A DNA stretch of 64,000 nucleotides from NCBI RefSeq assembly GCF_900105905.1, contig NZ_FNSV01000007.1, positions 49,081-113,080 on the forward strand, written 5' to 3'. Of the stretch, positions 26,653-35,466 are shown piece by piece (position 1 is the stretch's first letter; the number at the start of each line of letters is the position of its first letter). This DNA is from Rhodococcus koreensis. Lineage in GTDB: Bacteria > Actinomycetota > Actinomycetes > Mycobacteriales > Mycobacteriaceae. The position numbers and the translations under genes were made by a program. The notes beneath the pieces were generated by a model. The model saw only the letters and a list, made by a program, of their open reading frames with translations. It was not told the origin of the DNA and did not search any database.

Positions 26653-27551
26653 GCACCGTTGGCGGCGTCACGGTCAACCTTACTGATCATGACCGGACAC
26701 CGAGCCCGGTGAAGCATGTCCTGACTCGTCGACCCGAGGACCGCACGACCAAGCGCGCCGTGCCCGTGGCTTCCGACGATGAGAAGCTGCGCGTCCGTAC
26801 ACCAGCGGAGCAATACCTCGCCTGCGCCGCCGCACTCGACGACTTCTCGCACGACCACGTCCGGATATCGTTCGCCCCAACCAGCGAGGCTTTCCGCCAG
26901 AACTGCCCGTTCCCGTTGCCAGACTGCGACCTCGTCGGCTTCGTTCTCTGCGGGGTGTGGAAAACCTGACCCCCACGAGTGCACTGCCACCAGCGGCGCG
27001 TCGAATCGCGCCGTGAAATCGAAGCCATCGGCTACGGCGGCGACACTGCACCGGCTGCCGTCCACACCGACGACGACCGTGCGACGATCGGGGACCGCGT
27101 GTTTTTCGGTTCCCCGCCATACCACGACCGGGGATCGGGAGTGATGAGCAAGTCGCAATGCCGTCGCATTCAGGTATCCCTGCACCGGGCCGGTTGCCGT
27201 CGACCCGATCACCACCATCGACGCCGAGTTCGCCAACGGCAGCAGGACGTCGGCCGCCGTCGAGCCGGTCAGCAGGGAGCACTCCACCGATAGCGCATGC
27301 CGGTCGGACCTGATGCTGCGCAACGCGCCCGCCAGCAACGTCTCTCCCGCAATGCGATTGTCGTCGTACGACGGCAGAGGACGAGGTTCCGCGTAGAAGG
27401 CGGGGGCCCGGGGGAGCACGTGAACCAGGTGCAGCGTCGTTCCCATCTGCTCCGCGACCGCCCCGGCCCAGCGCGCGGCCGCTCTCGCTGCTGCGGTGTT
27501 GTCGACTCCGACGACGACCGGCTCGAGAGGAGGTGTCCACGTCGACGTCAC
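26649..27551 (-). CDS. Tandem universal stress protein
   Basis: 300 residues with a GTG start 2 bp after the permease stop. Domain 1 starts LEPVVVGVDNTAAARAAARW; its glycine loop VVIGSTATGPVQGYLNATAL is degenerate. Domain 2, RRTVVVGVDGSRCSVAAVAD to IVGSHGHGALGRAVLGSTSQ, keeps the full ATP-binding motif. The unusual first domain suggests only one nucleotide site is functional. It sits inside an operon with an ABC exporter and an MgtC-like protein, hinting at regulation of membrane transport (inference). Confidence 0.85.
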   Translation of the reverse strand: MTSTWTPPLEPVVVGVDNTAAARAAARWAGAVAEQMGTTLHLVHVLPRAPAFYAEPRPLPSYDDNRIAGETLLAGALRSIRSDRHALSVECSLLTGSTAADVLLPLANSASMVVIGSTATGPVQGYLNATALRLAHHSRSPVVVWRGTEKHAVPDRRTVVVGVDGSRCSVAAVADGFDFTARFDAPLVAVHSWGSGFPHPAENEADEVAVWQRERAVLAESLAGWGERYPDVVVREVVECGGAGEVLLRWCTDAQLLIVGSHGHGALGRAVLGSTSQDMLHRARCPVMISKVDRDAANGA

Positions 27552-27553
27552 GG

Positions 27554-28354
27554 CTACCGCATCACGTCGCGATGGGCGAACCCGACGAGCGCGATCCCGA
27601 GCAACACCACAACCGTCAACGCGGACACCGCTGCTGCCGCAGGCGAGAACCCGTGGCGCAACGGGTCATGGGCGGCATATTGATAGAACGGGGAATATCG
27701 TTGCCACGGCGCCAACCACGACACCACGGGACCGAGGCCGTTCAGTACGTATGCCAGGATCGCGACTACGGCAGGAACCGAGCGACTCAGCGCGGGGTGG
27801 CCAGTGACGGCGCCGATCGCCAAGGCGAGTGCGCCGAAGACCAGCGCCAGAAGCGCCAGGTGCACCATTGCCGCCGCGACGTTTCCCACCGGAAGATCCA
27901 TGTCGGCGAGTATCCCCTCCCCGAGCAGAGCGAGGCCCATGACCGCCGAGAGCGCCACCGTGCCCGCGGTGAGGGCACCGAATTTCTCCGTGAGGATTCG
28001 CCCGCGACTGAGCGGTGTGGCGAGCAACTGATCGAGCGTTCCCCGCTCCTCCTCTCCGGCAATCGCCGCCGCACCCGCCCCGACCGCATAGATCAGGAGC
28101 AGCATCGGGCCCATGAACGACAGCAGTTCGATCTGGATGTATCCGACGGGGGTGGACATGTCGGCACCGGCCATCGCGAAGAGTGCACGGAATGCCTCCG
28201 GCATCTGATCGAGGAATTGATTCATCGACGGCTGGTCGCGGACACTCGGCCAGATCGCCACGTACATCGCCACGAGCAGCGCGAGCCCGGCAACCCATGC
28301 AGGGAACGCTCGCCGCTGGTCGTACAACGTCTTGGTCAGTACGCTATGCAGCAT
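27554..28354 (-). CDS. ABC transporter permease (ABC-2 type)
   Basis: About 266 residues from MLHSVLTKTLYDQRRAFPAW. This start lies inside the end of the ATPase gene (11-bp overlap). Six hydrophobic segments fit an ABC-2 permease, and the loop EEERGTLDQLLATPLSRGRI is the characteristic cytoplasmic coupling motif. It pairs with the upstream ATPase to form an exporter of unknown substrate; relatives are drug or antibiotic exporters. Confidence 0.85.
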   Translation of the reverse strand: MLHSVLTKTLYDQRRAFPAWVAGLALLVAMYVAIWPSVRDQPSMNQFLDQMPEAFRALFAMAGADMSTPVGYIQIELLSFMGPMLLLIYAVGAGAAAIAGEEERGTLDQLLATPLSRGRILTEKFGALTAGTVALSAVMGLALLGEGILADMDLPVGNVAAAMVHLALLALVFGALALAIGAVTGHPALSRSVPAVVAILAYVLNGLGPVVSWLAPWQRYSPFYQYAAHDPLRHGFSPAAAAVSALTVVVLLGIALVGFAHRDVMR

Positions 28355-29255
28355 TTCGGGCCCCGATCTCGTAGAACGCCATGAACGTCTCGTCGAGGTC
28401 GGCCTCGGCGCATGCGAAATCAACGATGCGGAATTGCGAGATCCGCCTGATAAGGGCGTCCAGCGCAGACTGGGGGGCGCTGCACGTCAGCGTGGCGCCG
28501 TTGATGGTGAGGTCACGGATGCCGGCCAACTCGCGAAAGTCCGATTCCTGAATCGGCGCCGCGAACTCGGCGGTGACGTGGTGCAGCGACTTCTGGCGTA
28601 GTTCGTGAAGGCTTTCGACGGCGATGAGGCGACCCTCCCGCAGTACACCGACGCGGTCGGCCACCTGCTGAACTTCACTGAGTATGTGAGATGACAACAA
28701 GACTGTTCCGCCGGCCGCGGTGTGCTCACGCATCATTGCATGAAACTCGTGTTGCACGAGTGGATCGAGCCCACCGGTAGGTTCGTCGAGAATAAGCAGC
28801 TGTGGGCTGGACATCAGTGCGAGGACCAGTGCGAGCTTCTGGCGGTTTCCTTTCGACATCGTCCGGACGGGCCGATCGAGATCGAGGTCGAGCCGATCGG
28901 CGATCACCGTTGCCGCTTTGTCGTCGGGCCGGCCACGCAGGTGCCCGAAGAACGTGATGTGCTGGCGGCTGGTCAGGCGGTCGTAGAGTGCCAATTCGCC
29001 CGGGACATAGCCGATCAGGCGATGAACTGCGGGTGCCGACGACCATGGGTCGAGGCCGAAGACTCGCGCCGATCCCGCAGTCGGACGTAGCAACCCCACG
29101 AGCAGACGCAGCGTGGTCGACTTCCCGGCGCCGTTGGGGCCGAGATAGCCGAAGATCTCACCCTCGACGATGTTCAGCTCCACCGAGTCCAGGGCCAACA
29201 GGGTGCCGAACCGCTTGGTGAGGTCGAGCGTGCGAATGGCGATGCCGCTGGACAT
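28344..29255 (-). CDS. ABC transporter ATP-binding protein
   Basis: 303 residues from MSSGIAIRTLDLTKRFGTLL. Walker A is GPNGAGKSTT, the signature is MSKGNRQKLALVLALMSSPQ (S-x-G-x-x-Q variant), Walker B is LLILDEPTGGLDPL, and the switch histidine is in VLLSSHILSE. The C-terminal ~90 residues form the DrrA-like extension. It is first in the operon; a perfect palindrome gggtc-ttcc-gaccc lies 36 bp upstream. Confidence 0.9.
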   Translation of the reverse strand: MSSGIAIRTLDLTKRFGTLLALDSVELNIVEGEIFGYLGPNGAGKSTTLRLLVGLLRPTAGSARVFGLDPWSSAPAVHRLIGYVPGELALYDRLTSRQHITFFGHLRGRPDDKAATVIADRLDLDLDRPVRTMSKGNRQKLALVLALMSSPQLLILDEPTGGLDPLVQHEFHAMMREHTAAGGTVLLSSHILSEVQQVADRVGVLREGRLIAVESLHELRQKSLHHVTAEFAAPIQESDFRELAGIRDLTINGATLTCSAPQSALDALIRRISQFRIVDFACAEADLDETFMAFYEIGARNAA

Positions 29256-29290
29256 GTTCTCAGGCTTGCAGCGCACAGTTGTCGCCAGTA

Positions 29291-29304
29291 GGGTCTTCCG
29301 ACCC
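29291..29304 (-). promoter_or_regulatory. Palindromic operator-like site upstream of ABC operon
   Basis: gggtc ttcc gaccc is a perfect 5-bp inverted repeat with a 4-bp centre, resembling the DevR-box layout. It lies between the divergent ABC operon and nitroreductase genes. Confidence 0.4.
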
Positions 29305-29324
29305 GAATCGACGGCGATGTCCTG

Positions 29325-29345
29325 GCAGTGACCATCGGCCCTTAC
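29325..29345 (+). promoter_or_regulatory. Candidate DevR box upstream of nitroreductase
   Basis: gcagtgaccatcggcccttac matches GTGACC-N5-CCC with the same spacing as the sites at 45976 and 25266, and lies about 90 bp before the nitroreductase start. Confidence 0.5.
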
Positions 29346-29433
29346 TCCCGTTCGGCGGGTGGCGAATACTGGTTGCACGCACCGATTGTCCGCCCCAGAC
29401 CCCGGCGGAGCGCGCATCAGTGAGGAGCCGATC

Positions 29434-30423
29434 ATGGACAGCACCCTTCCCGACGAAAACGTCATCCGCATCGCCGTAGACCTCGCCTGCCGTGCACCGT
29501 CGGTACACAACAGCCAGCCGTGGCAGTGGACGTACGCCGACGGTCAACTCGACCTCTACACCGAACGCGGCCGGCTTCTGGCGTCGGCGGACCCGTCGGG
29601 CCGGCAATTGGTGATCAGTTGCGGTGCGGCGCTGAACCATCTCCAGACCGCAATGACTGGGCTGAGATGGTCCGCGGACATCCAGCGAACCCCCGACGGC
29701 CCGCACTCCGCGCACCTGGCGACGATTCGATTCCGCCACGGCGCGCGACCTCAGTCGCACGAATTCGACCTGCTGGCGGCGATCCGGCACCGATATTCCG
29801 ACCGCAGGCCGTTCGGCCCGGTCAGCGTGAAGACCCCCATGCCTGCCACCTTGCCCGACATGGTGCGCAGCAGGGGCGTCCACTTGACGGTACTGGGGCA
29901 GGACGCCCGCCCGGCACTTGCGAAGGCGACCGAAATGACGGCGGCAGCGCGGAAATACGACTCCGCCTACCAGGCCGAGCTCCATTGGTGGGCGGGTCAT
30001 TCCCTTCGACAGGGTGGTATACCAGTGGATTCCCTCGCGACCGCGCAGAACCGTGACCGCGTCGACATCGGGCGCCGCTTCCCCGCCGGCCGCGACAACG
30101 ACTCGGCCGCGGAGATCGATCGCTCGACTGTTCTGGTGTTGAGCACCGACACCGACGGTCGCGATGCGTGGCTCCGGGCCGGTGAGGCCCTGTCCTCGGT
30201 GCTTCTGGAGGCTACCGTCGGCGGTCTCGCCACGTGTCCGCTGACCCACATGACCGAACTCCATCAGAGCCGGGAAATGATCCGCGAACTGCTCCCCGCC
30301 CGCGGCTTTCCGCAAACCCTGATCCGGATAGGTACGACTGAGAAGAAGGTTCCGCCGCGTCAGACACCGCGACGTCCCCTCGAGTCGGTGTTCTCGATCC
30401 GCCGCCCACACTCCCGTAGTTGA
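29434..30423 (+). CDS. Acg-family nitroreductase-like protein
   Basis: 329 residues from MDSTLPDENVIRIAVDLACR; gaggag is 6 bp upstream. The family signature ACRAPSVHNSQPWQWTYADG is followed by LLASADPSGRQLVISCGAAL and the middle block LAAIRHRYSDRRPFGPVSVK. Closest by eye to Rv3131/Rv2032 and to the paralogue at 24155. Flavin-dependent reduction or FMN storage during hypoxia is the family-level expectation. Divergently transcribed from the ABC operon across a region with two palindromic sites. Confidence 0.88.
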   Translation: MDSTLPDENVIRIAVDLACRAPSVHNSQPWQWTYADGQLDLYTERGRLLASADPSGRQLVISCGAALNHLQTAMTGLRWSADIQRTPDGPHSAHLATIRFRHGARPQSHEFDLLAAIRHRYSDRRPFGPVSVKTPMPATLPDMVRSRGVHLTVLGQDARPALAKATEMTAAARKYDSAYQAELHWWAGHSLRQGGIPVDSLATAQNRDRVDIGRRFPAGRDNDSAAEIDRSTVLVLSTDTDGRDAWLRAGEALSSVLLEATVGGLATCPLTHMTELHQSREMIRELLPARGFPQTLIRIGTTEKKVPPRQTPRRPLESVFSIRRPHSRS

Positions 30424-30447
30424 CGAACAGATCGCCCCCACGGACGT

Positions 30448-30915
30448 TCACACCACTCGCTCGGACGGCGCACCGATCTCCGACAGCACCGCCGAGACCA
30501 CCGCATCGACAGCGCGGCCCACCGCGGGTGAAAGCCCGCGACCATCATCCAGATCAGCGATTTCCACAGCCAGGATGACCATCCTGCGCGGAAGCCGATC
30601 CAGCACCGCACCGAGCCGCACCGCGTCGTTGAGGGAGATTCCGTGTGTGCTGAACATCCCCGCCCGCATTGCGTCGAGTTCGGCCGGAGTGAGCCGGTGT
30701 ACGACGCCGGGTCGGGGCGGGTCGCAGATGACGGCATCGACGATCACCGTGAGATCCGCGCCGGCCCACAGCTCCAGGAGCGCCACGGGGTCACCTCCGG
30801 AGGCGACGGTCTGGACGTCTGGGCCGACCTTCGGAGCCACTGCTCGCGCGACCGTCGGTCCGATTCCGTCGTCGCGGCGAAGATCGTTTCCCAGACCGAT
30901 CACCACGATCGTCAT
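30448..30915 (-). CDS. Hydrogenase maturation protease
   Basis: 155 residues from MTIVVIGLGNDLRRDDGIGP, whose ATG overlaps the stop of the large-subunit gene (ATGA). The fold signature GLGNDLRRDDGIGPTVARAV and the acidic metal-binding residues in that segment and in VIVDAVICD match HycI/HybD-type endopeptidases. These probe the nickel site and cut the large subunit's C-terminal tail. The substrate here should be the adjacent large subunit, which still carries a tail after its last histidine. Confidence 0.88.
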   Translation of the reverse strand: MTIVVIGLGNDLRRDDGIGPTVARAVAPKVGPDVQTVASGGDPVALLELWAGADLTVIVDAVICDPPRPGVVHRLTPAELDAMRAGMFSTHGISLNDAVRLGAVLDRLPRRMVILAVEIADLDDGRGLSPAVGRAVDAVVSAVLSEIGAPSERVV

Positions 30916-32204
30916 CGGCCGTCGATCGTCAGTGTCAGGAAGTGTGTGGCGCAGGAGATGCACGGATCGTAGTTGCGGATGGTTCGTTCGCACAGCGCTG
31001 TCAGCTCGTTGTCTGCCAGCGTGAGGTTCGCGTCTACCGTGCGCCGTAGGTCGTGCTCGATGGCGGCCTGATTCTGCGAGGTCGGAGGAATGATGGTGGC
31101 GGCGCGGATCAGTCCGGTGGGGTCGAACTCGTATCGGTGATACAGCAGCCCGCGGGGCGCCTCGCTGACCCCGTGTCCGACCGTGCGTATCGGTGGCCCG
31201 GCGGTAAACGGCCGAGCGGGGCGCTGGTATCGGTCGATGATCCGCAACGCTTCCTCGACGGCGTAGACGACCTCGACGGCGCGGACAACGATGCTGCGAA
31301 ACGGATTTCGGCACTGCCCGCCCAGCCCTACGGCAGCGGCAGCGTCCGCTGCCGCACCACCGAGCTGACACGAGTTGAGCGAGTACCGAGCCAGCGGTCC
31401 GGTGAGATACCGGCGGCCGTCGAGCTCGGCGTGCAACGCGGTCGAGTACGGCACCTGATGCTCGACCATGTGATCCGGGAATTCGTCGGCGGTGCAGTGC
31501 AGCCCGGTCGACGACCAGATCTCGCCGTCCTCGATGGCGTAGCGGGAGTCGTGATGCAGTGCGAGGAGGTCGTGCTCGAGTTCGACGTTGGGGAAGGCGA
31601 ACGACGACACCCATTCCACGGTCGCGACGGCGTGATCGAGTGCCGACCGCAGTTGGTCAGACAGAGAAACCAGCTCGGCCTTCGTGGGCACCCGATAGAA
31701 TCCGCCGATTCGGACATTGACCGGGTGGATCGGCCTGCCACCGATCGCATCGAGGATCGCGTTTCCCGCCTTCTTGAGCGCCAGTCCCCGCTCGACGGCC
31801 TGCCGCTCACGCTGGGCGAGGGCAACCGTATCCGGGAGCCCCAGAAAGTCGGGTGCGTGCAGGAAGTAGATGTGCAGCACGTGGCTCGCGATCCACTCGC
31901 CGCAGTACAGCAGTCGCCGCAGATCCATCACCGCGCCGTCGAGCTCGAGTTCGCATGCCTGCTCGATGGCATTGCAGGCGCTCACCTGATAGGCAACCGG
32001 GCAGATGCCGCAGATACGCGAGGTGATGTCCGGGGGCTCGAGAAAGTGGCGGCCGCGGAGAAAGCTCTCGAAGAAGCGGGGCGGCTCGTAGATGTTGAGT
32101 TCGACGCGTTCTGCTCTCCCCTCGCGCACGGTCACGTCGACGCGGCCCTCGCCCTCGACCCTGGCGAGGGCGCGTACGACCAGTTCCCTACTTCGCGGCG
32201 CCAC
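30912..32204 (-). CDS. hyhL: NiFe hydrogenase large subunit (group 3b type)
   Basis: 430 residues with a GTG start that overlaps the small-subunit gene by 17 bp. The nickel ligands are visible: RICGICPVAY near the N-terminus (Cys65, Cys68) and DPCISCATH at the C-terminus (Cys415, Cys418). After His421 a nine-residue tail FLTLTIDGR awaits the maturation protease encoded next. The short large subunit and the partner genes fit cytoplasmic group 3b NADP-linked hydrogenases, such as the hypoxia-induced Hyh of mycobacteria. It would evolve or oxidise H2 to balance NAD(P)H. Confidence 0.9.
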   Translation of the reverse strand: MAPRSRELVVRALARVEGEGRVDVTVREGRAERVELNIYEPPRFFESFLRGRHFLEPPDITSRICGICPVAYQVSACNAIEQACELELDGAVMDLRRLLYCGEWIASHVLHIYFLHAPDFLGLPDTVALAQRERQAVERGLALKKAGNAILDAIGGRPIHPVNVRIGGFYRVPTKAELVSLSDQLRSALDHAVATVEWVSSFAFPNVELEHDLLALHHDSRYAIEDGEIWSSTGLHCTADEFPDHMVEHQVPYSTALHAELDGRRYLTGPLARYSLNSCQLGGAAADAAAAVGLGGQCRNPFRSIVVRAVEVVYAVEEALRIIDRYQRPARPFTAGPPIRTVGHGVSEAPRGLLYHRYEFDPTGLIRAATIIPPTSQNQAAIEHDLRRTVDANLTLADNELTALCERTIRNYDPCISCATHFLTLTIDGR

Positions 32205-32973
32205 GGTCGTGCCCTTCCGATCCGTAGGCCGCCACGTTGAACGTGGCGAAAATGCGGTCTATGGCGTCCTCGTTCATCCCGCACCTGCGTAGCCACCCGC
32301 TCATCGCGGCGAGGTTCGGGTCGGTGGTGGGGCCGAAGCAGCCGTAGCAACCACGGGAGACCGACGGGCACAGCGCACCGCACCCGGAATGGGTGACCGG
32401 GCCGAGGCACGGTGTGCCGTCGGCTACCATCACACACGTCAGTCCGCGTCGCTTGCACTCGGTGCACACGGAGGTGTTCGGGATGTTCGGCCGCCGGCCC
32501 GCCAGGTACCCGGTGATGACCTCGAGGAGCTGGCGCCGGTCGATCGGGCAACCACGCAGCTCGAAGTCGACGGGGACGTGCGCCGAGATCGCGGTCGAGG
32601 TGGCGAGGGTGTCGATGTACTCAGGTCTCGCGTAGACCACCGCCAAGAAGTCGTCGATATCGGCGAAGTTGCGTAGCGCTTGGATGCCGCCAGCCGTCGC
32701 GCAGGCCCCGATGGTGACCAGGTACCGGGACTGCGCCCGCACCGCGCGGATGCGGTCCCGGTCGGCGATCGTGGTGATCGACCCCTCGACCAGCGACAGA
32801 TCGTACGGGCCCGCGGTGATCGTGTCGGACAACTCCAGGAAGTGCGAGATTTCCACGGCCTCGGACAGTGCGAGCAGCTCGTCCTCGCAGTCGAGCAGGG
32901 TGAGTTGACAGCCGTCACAGGAGGCGAACTTCCAGACGGCGAGTTTCGGTTTGGTGATCGGTGGTGCGCTCAT
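32188..32973 (-). CDS. hyhS: NiFe hydrogenase small subunit
   Basis: 261 residues from MSAPPITKPKLAVWKFASCD, overlapping the previous gene as ATGA. Iron-sulfur ligands are SCDGCQLTLLDCEDE (Cys19, Cys22), TIGACATAGG, RGCPIDRRQLL and TSVCTECKRRGLTC with CLGPVTHSGCGALCPSVSRG. There is no twin-arginine signal, consistent with a cytoplasmic enzyme. It passes electrons from the Ni-Fe site to the flavin subunit. Confidence 0.9.
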   Translation of the reverse strand: MSAPPITKPKLAVWKFASCDGCQLTLLDCEDELLALSEAVEISHFLELSDTITAGPYDLSLVEGSITTIADRDRIRAVRAQSRYLVTIGACATAGGIQALRNFADIDDFLAVVYARPEYIDTLATSTAISAHVPVDFELRGCPIDRRQLLEVITGYLAGRRPNIPNTSVCTECKRRGLTCVMVADGTPCLGPVTHSGCGALCPSVSRGCYGCFGPTTDPNLAAMSGWLRRCGMNEDAIDRIFATFNVAAYGSEGHDRGAAK

Positions 32974-33821
32974 CACAGCTCCGGTACCCGTAGGAGTGGT
33001 TCGGCGGTGGCGTAGTCGACGACGGGACCGTCCCGGCACAGCAGCAGTTCGCCGAGTTGGCAGTGTCCGCAGGCCCCGATGCCGCACTGCATGTTCCGTT
33101 CCACGGACACCTGAATGTCGTGCGGACTGACGAGGCGGTCGGTCAGTGCCCGGGCGCAGAACCGCATCATCGGCTCCGGTCCGCACAGCAGTGCGGTGGT
33201 GCGTTCGGGGTCGAGGTCCACTCGGTGCAGGGCTTCGGTGACGAAGCCGACGCCGCCCGTCCATCCCGCGATCGGCTGGTCGATCGTCAACTCCACCGCG
33301 AGGTCCGTGCGGGCCCGCCATGTCTCGAGTTCGGCACGGTAGAGGATATCCGCCGGGGTGCGGGCGCCGACGACGAGAGTGAGCCGGCGGAGCTTCTCCC
33401 TGGTGGCCAGCGCGGCGAGGATTACCGGGCGCAGGGGCGCCAATCCCACTCCCCCGGCGACGATCACGAGGTCGCGATCCGGGCCTCCGGCCATTTTCCA
33501 GCCCCGCCCGAAGGGGCCCCGCACACCGATGATCGTGCCGAGCGGGGCATCGTGGAGTGCTCGGCTCACGGCCCCGACATCCCGGATCGTGTGGACCAGG
33601 GTTCCGTCCGTGGCCGACGGGTCACCGGACACCGAGATCGCGACCTCGCCGACCCCGTAGGCGTACAGCATCATGAACTGGCCGGGGGTGAACTGCGCGA
33701 GCGGCGTCGGAGGTGTGGTGGCCGGGGCGAGTGTCATGGTGACCGAGTCGCGTGTCTCCACCGATCGGGACACGACCCGGTATCTGGTCGGCAGCGCGCG
33801 GTCGTCCGCCATTGCGGTCAC
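32973..33821 (-). CDS. hyhG: Hydrogenase FAD/NAD(P)-binding subunit
   Basis: About 282 residues. The GTG start at 33821 is preferred because it overlaps the upstream stop (GTGA); an ATG nine bases later is an alternative. The ferredoxin-reductase-like fold shows a flavin-binding region QFMMLYAYGVGEVAISVSGD, a pyridine-nucleotide loop VIVAGGVGLAPLRPVILAAL and CGPEPMMRFCARAL. A C-terminal 2Fe-2S motif CGIGACGHCQLGELLLC completes it. It links the hydrogenase to NAD(P)H, as the gamma subunit of group 3b enzymes does. Confidence 0.88.
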   Translation of the reverse strand: MTAMADDRALPTRYRVVSRSVETRDSVTMTLAPATTPPTPLAQFTPGQFMMLYAYGVGEVAISVSGDPSATDGTLVHTIRDVGAVSRALHDAPLGTIIGVRGPFGRGWKMAGGPDRDLVIVAGGVGLAPLRPVILAALATREKLRRLTLVVGARTPADILYRAELETWRARTDLAVELTIDQPIAGWTGGVGFVTEALHRVDLDPERTTALLCGPEPMMRFCARALTDRLVSPHDIQVSVERNMQCGIGACGHCQLGELLLCRDGPVVDYATAEPLLRVPEL

Positions 33822-34279
33822 CGGTCCCCCCGGTTCGCGTAGAGGTCGAGGAGTCGCGCGCGAGTGGACTGCAACCGGGCTATGAGCACCCCGGACATCG
33901 CGCGGGTGACGGCATATCCGAAGTCGGGACGGCTGAGCGCCATCTGCTCGAGCGCGGCGATGTCCACCTCTGCAGCGACTGTGGTTACCGTGGCCCGTGC
34001 ATCGAACTGCCACACCTGCCGGGCGCCGAGCCAGGACCAGCCGAGAACGTCACCACCGTGCAGGGTTTCGAGTGCGACGGTGCCCCGGCCGGGTACCAGG
34101 GTGGTCAGGACGACACTTCCGGTGCCGAGCAGCCAGCACCGCGTCGCCGGCTCGTCCTCGCGGAAGACATACTCTCCCTCGGCGAAGCGAACCGGGGTGC
34201 TGAGTTCCGCGAGCCGGAGCCGGTGTTCGCGGCTGAGGTGGCCGAGGGCACGTGGCAGCGTCGATATTTCGGCGTTCAC
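33818..34279 (-). CDS. Cyclic-nucleotide-binding-domain protein without a DNA-binding domain
   Basis: 153 residues consisting of one Crp/Fnr-type sensor barrel. FAEGEYVFREDEPATRCWLL and GTGSVVLTTLV form the beta-roll; GDVLGWSWLGARQVWQFDAR stands where CRP-like proteins have the phosphate-binding cassette. The helix after the barrel (ARLQSTRARLLDLYANRGDR) ends the protein with no helix-turn-helix. It is embedded in the hydrogenase operon with overlapping ends on both sides, so a regulatory or structural role on the enzyme complex is likely (inference). Confidence 0.8.
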   Translation of the reverse strand: MNAEISTLPRALGHLSREHRLRLAELSTPVRFAEGEYVFREDEPATRCWLLGTGSVVLTTLVPGRGTVALETLHGGDVLGWSWLGARQVWQFDARATVTTVAAEVDIAALEQMALSRPDFGYAVTRAMSGVLIARLQSTRARLLDLYANRGDR

Positions 34280-35433
34280 GGCTCCTCCCGGTCATCCTTC
34301 GGCCGGTACGCCGGCATGATCTCGATCAGCCGCGCGGCCTCTGCGGTGATGTCGATACCGACGGGGCACCAGTCGATGCACCGTCCGCATCCCACACAAC
34401 CGGAGCTGCCGAACTGGTCGAACCAGGTGCCGAGTTTGTGGGACATCCACTGCCGGTACCGGCTTTCCCCCGATGTCCGGACGTTCCCGCCGTGCACATA
34501 GCTGAAGTCGGGTTCGAAGCACGACGACCAGTGCAGCCACCGCTCGGCGTGCTCCCCCGTCAGATCGGTGACGTCCTCACTGGTGGTGCAGAAGCAGGTA
34601 GGGCACACCATGGTGCAGTTGCCGCAGGTCAGGCACCGGCTGGCAACGTCCTCCCAGACGTCGGCACCGCGTGCATCGCGGAGCAACGTACGAAGATCGA
34701 CCTCGGGCATGGCCCGTCCCATCCGGCCGGCTGCGGTGCTCACAGCGTGCCGGGCGTCGTCGACCTCTGCGGTCGCGGCGGCGCGGTGGGCGATCCCGGC
34801 CAGAACGTCGGCACCGGACTCTGTGCCGACCTCGACGACGAACCGATGACCGTCGTCGTCGATGCGCTCGGTCAGCGCCAGGTCGTACCCAGGGCCGGCC
34901 GCCGGGCCGGTGCCCATCGAGGCGCAGAAACAGACCTCACCGGGCTCGGTGCAATGGGCGGCCACGATGAACAGTCGCCGGAACCTGCGGGCTGTGGCGC
35001 TGTCGGAATCGGGGTCCGGACACAGCACCCGGCGCAGGGCCGAGATCGCCGCGAGATCACAGCCGCGGACCCCCACGAATGCGTAGGGCCGCTCGTTGTG
35101 GCCCGGTCCGGTGAAGGCACCGTCCCGGTCGAGGGACCACTGCTGCTGCCGGGGCGGATGAAGGAATCGTTTCCACGACTGCGGACCCGCCGAGTGACCG
35201 AAGACCGCGGTGTCGTCTCGCCGACGCAGCCGATACGTCCCGGCCCCGGTTGTCACACCCCAGCCGGACGGCAGCTGCACACCGGATTCGAGTTCGACGA
35301 GAACGATGGCCGAATCCTCCACGGTGGGACCGACGACGCAATAGCCGCGGGCGCGAAGCACCTCGATCAGGTGGTCGAGGCCGAGACGATTCAAGACACT
35401 CGCACCGGTGTTCGCGGTAGGTTGCCCTTCCAT
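34276..35433 (-). CDS. hyhB: Hydrogenase iron-sulfur subunit (4Fe-4S, beta subunit type)
   Basis: 385 residues. The N-terminal part has YAFVGVRGCDLAAISALRRV and HCTEPGEVCFCASMGTGP. The C-terminal ferredoxin-like part has two cysteine clusters, CLTCGNCTMVCPTCFC and CVGCGRCIDWCPVGID, for two 4Fe-4S centres. This matches the beta subunit of sulfhydrogenase/group 3b hydrogenases and its relative in anaerobic sulfite reductase. It is the first hydrogenase gene on the transcript; all downstream genes overlap. Confidence 0.88.
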   Translation of the reverse strand: MEGQPTANTGASVLNRLGLDHLIEVLRARGYCVVGPTVEDSAIVLVELESGVQLPSGWGVTTGAGTYRLRRRDDTAVFGHSAGPQSWKRFLHPPRQQQWSLDRDGAFTGPGHNERPYAFVGVRGCDLAAISALRRVLCPDPDSDSATARRFRRLFIVAAHCTEPGEVCFCASMGTGPAAGPGYDLALTERIDDDGHRFVVEVGTESGADVLAGIAHRAAATAEVDDARHAVSTAAGRMGRAMPEVDLRTLLRDARGADVWEDVASRCLTCGNCTMVCPTCFCTTSEDVTDLTGEHAERWLHWSSCFEPDFSYVHGGNVRTSGESRYRQWMSHKLGTWFDQFGSSGCVGCGRCIDWCPVGIDITAEAARLIEIMPAYRPKDDREEP

Positions 35434-35466
35434 GCGCTGACTCCTTTACCGACCCTGCGGGGCCGA

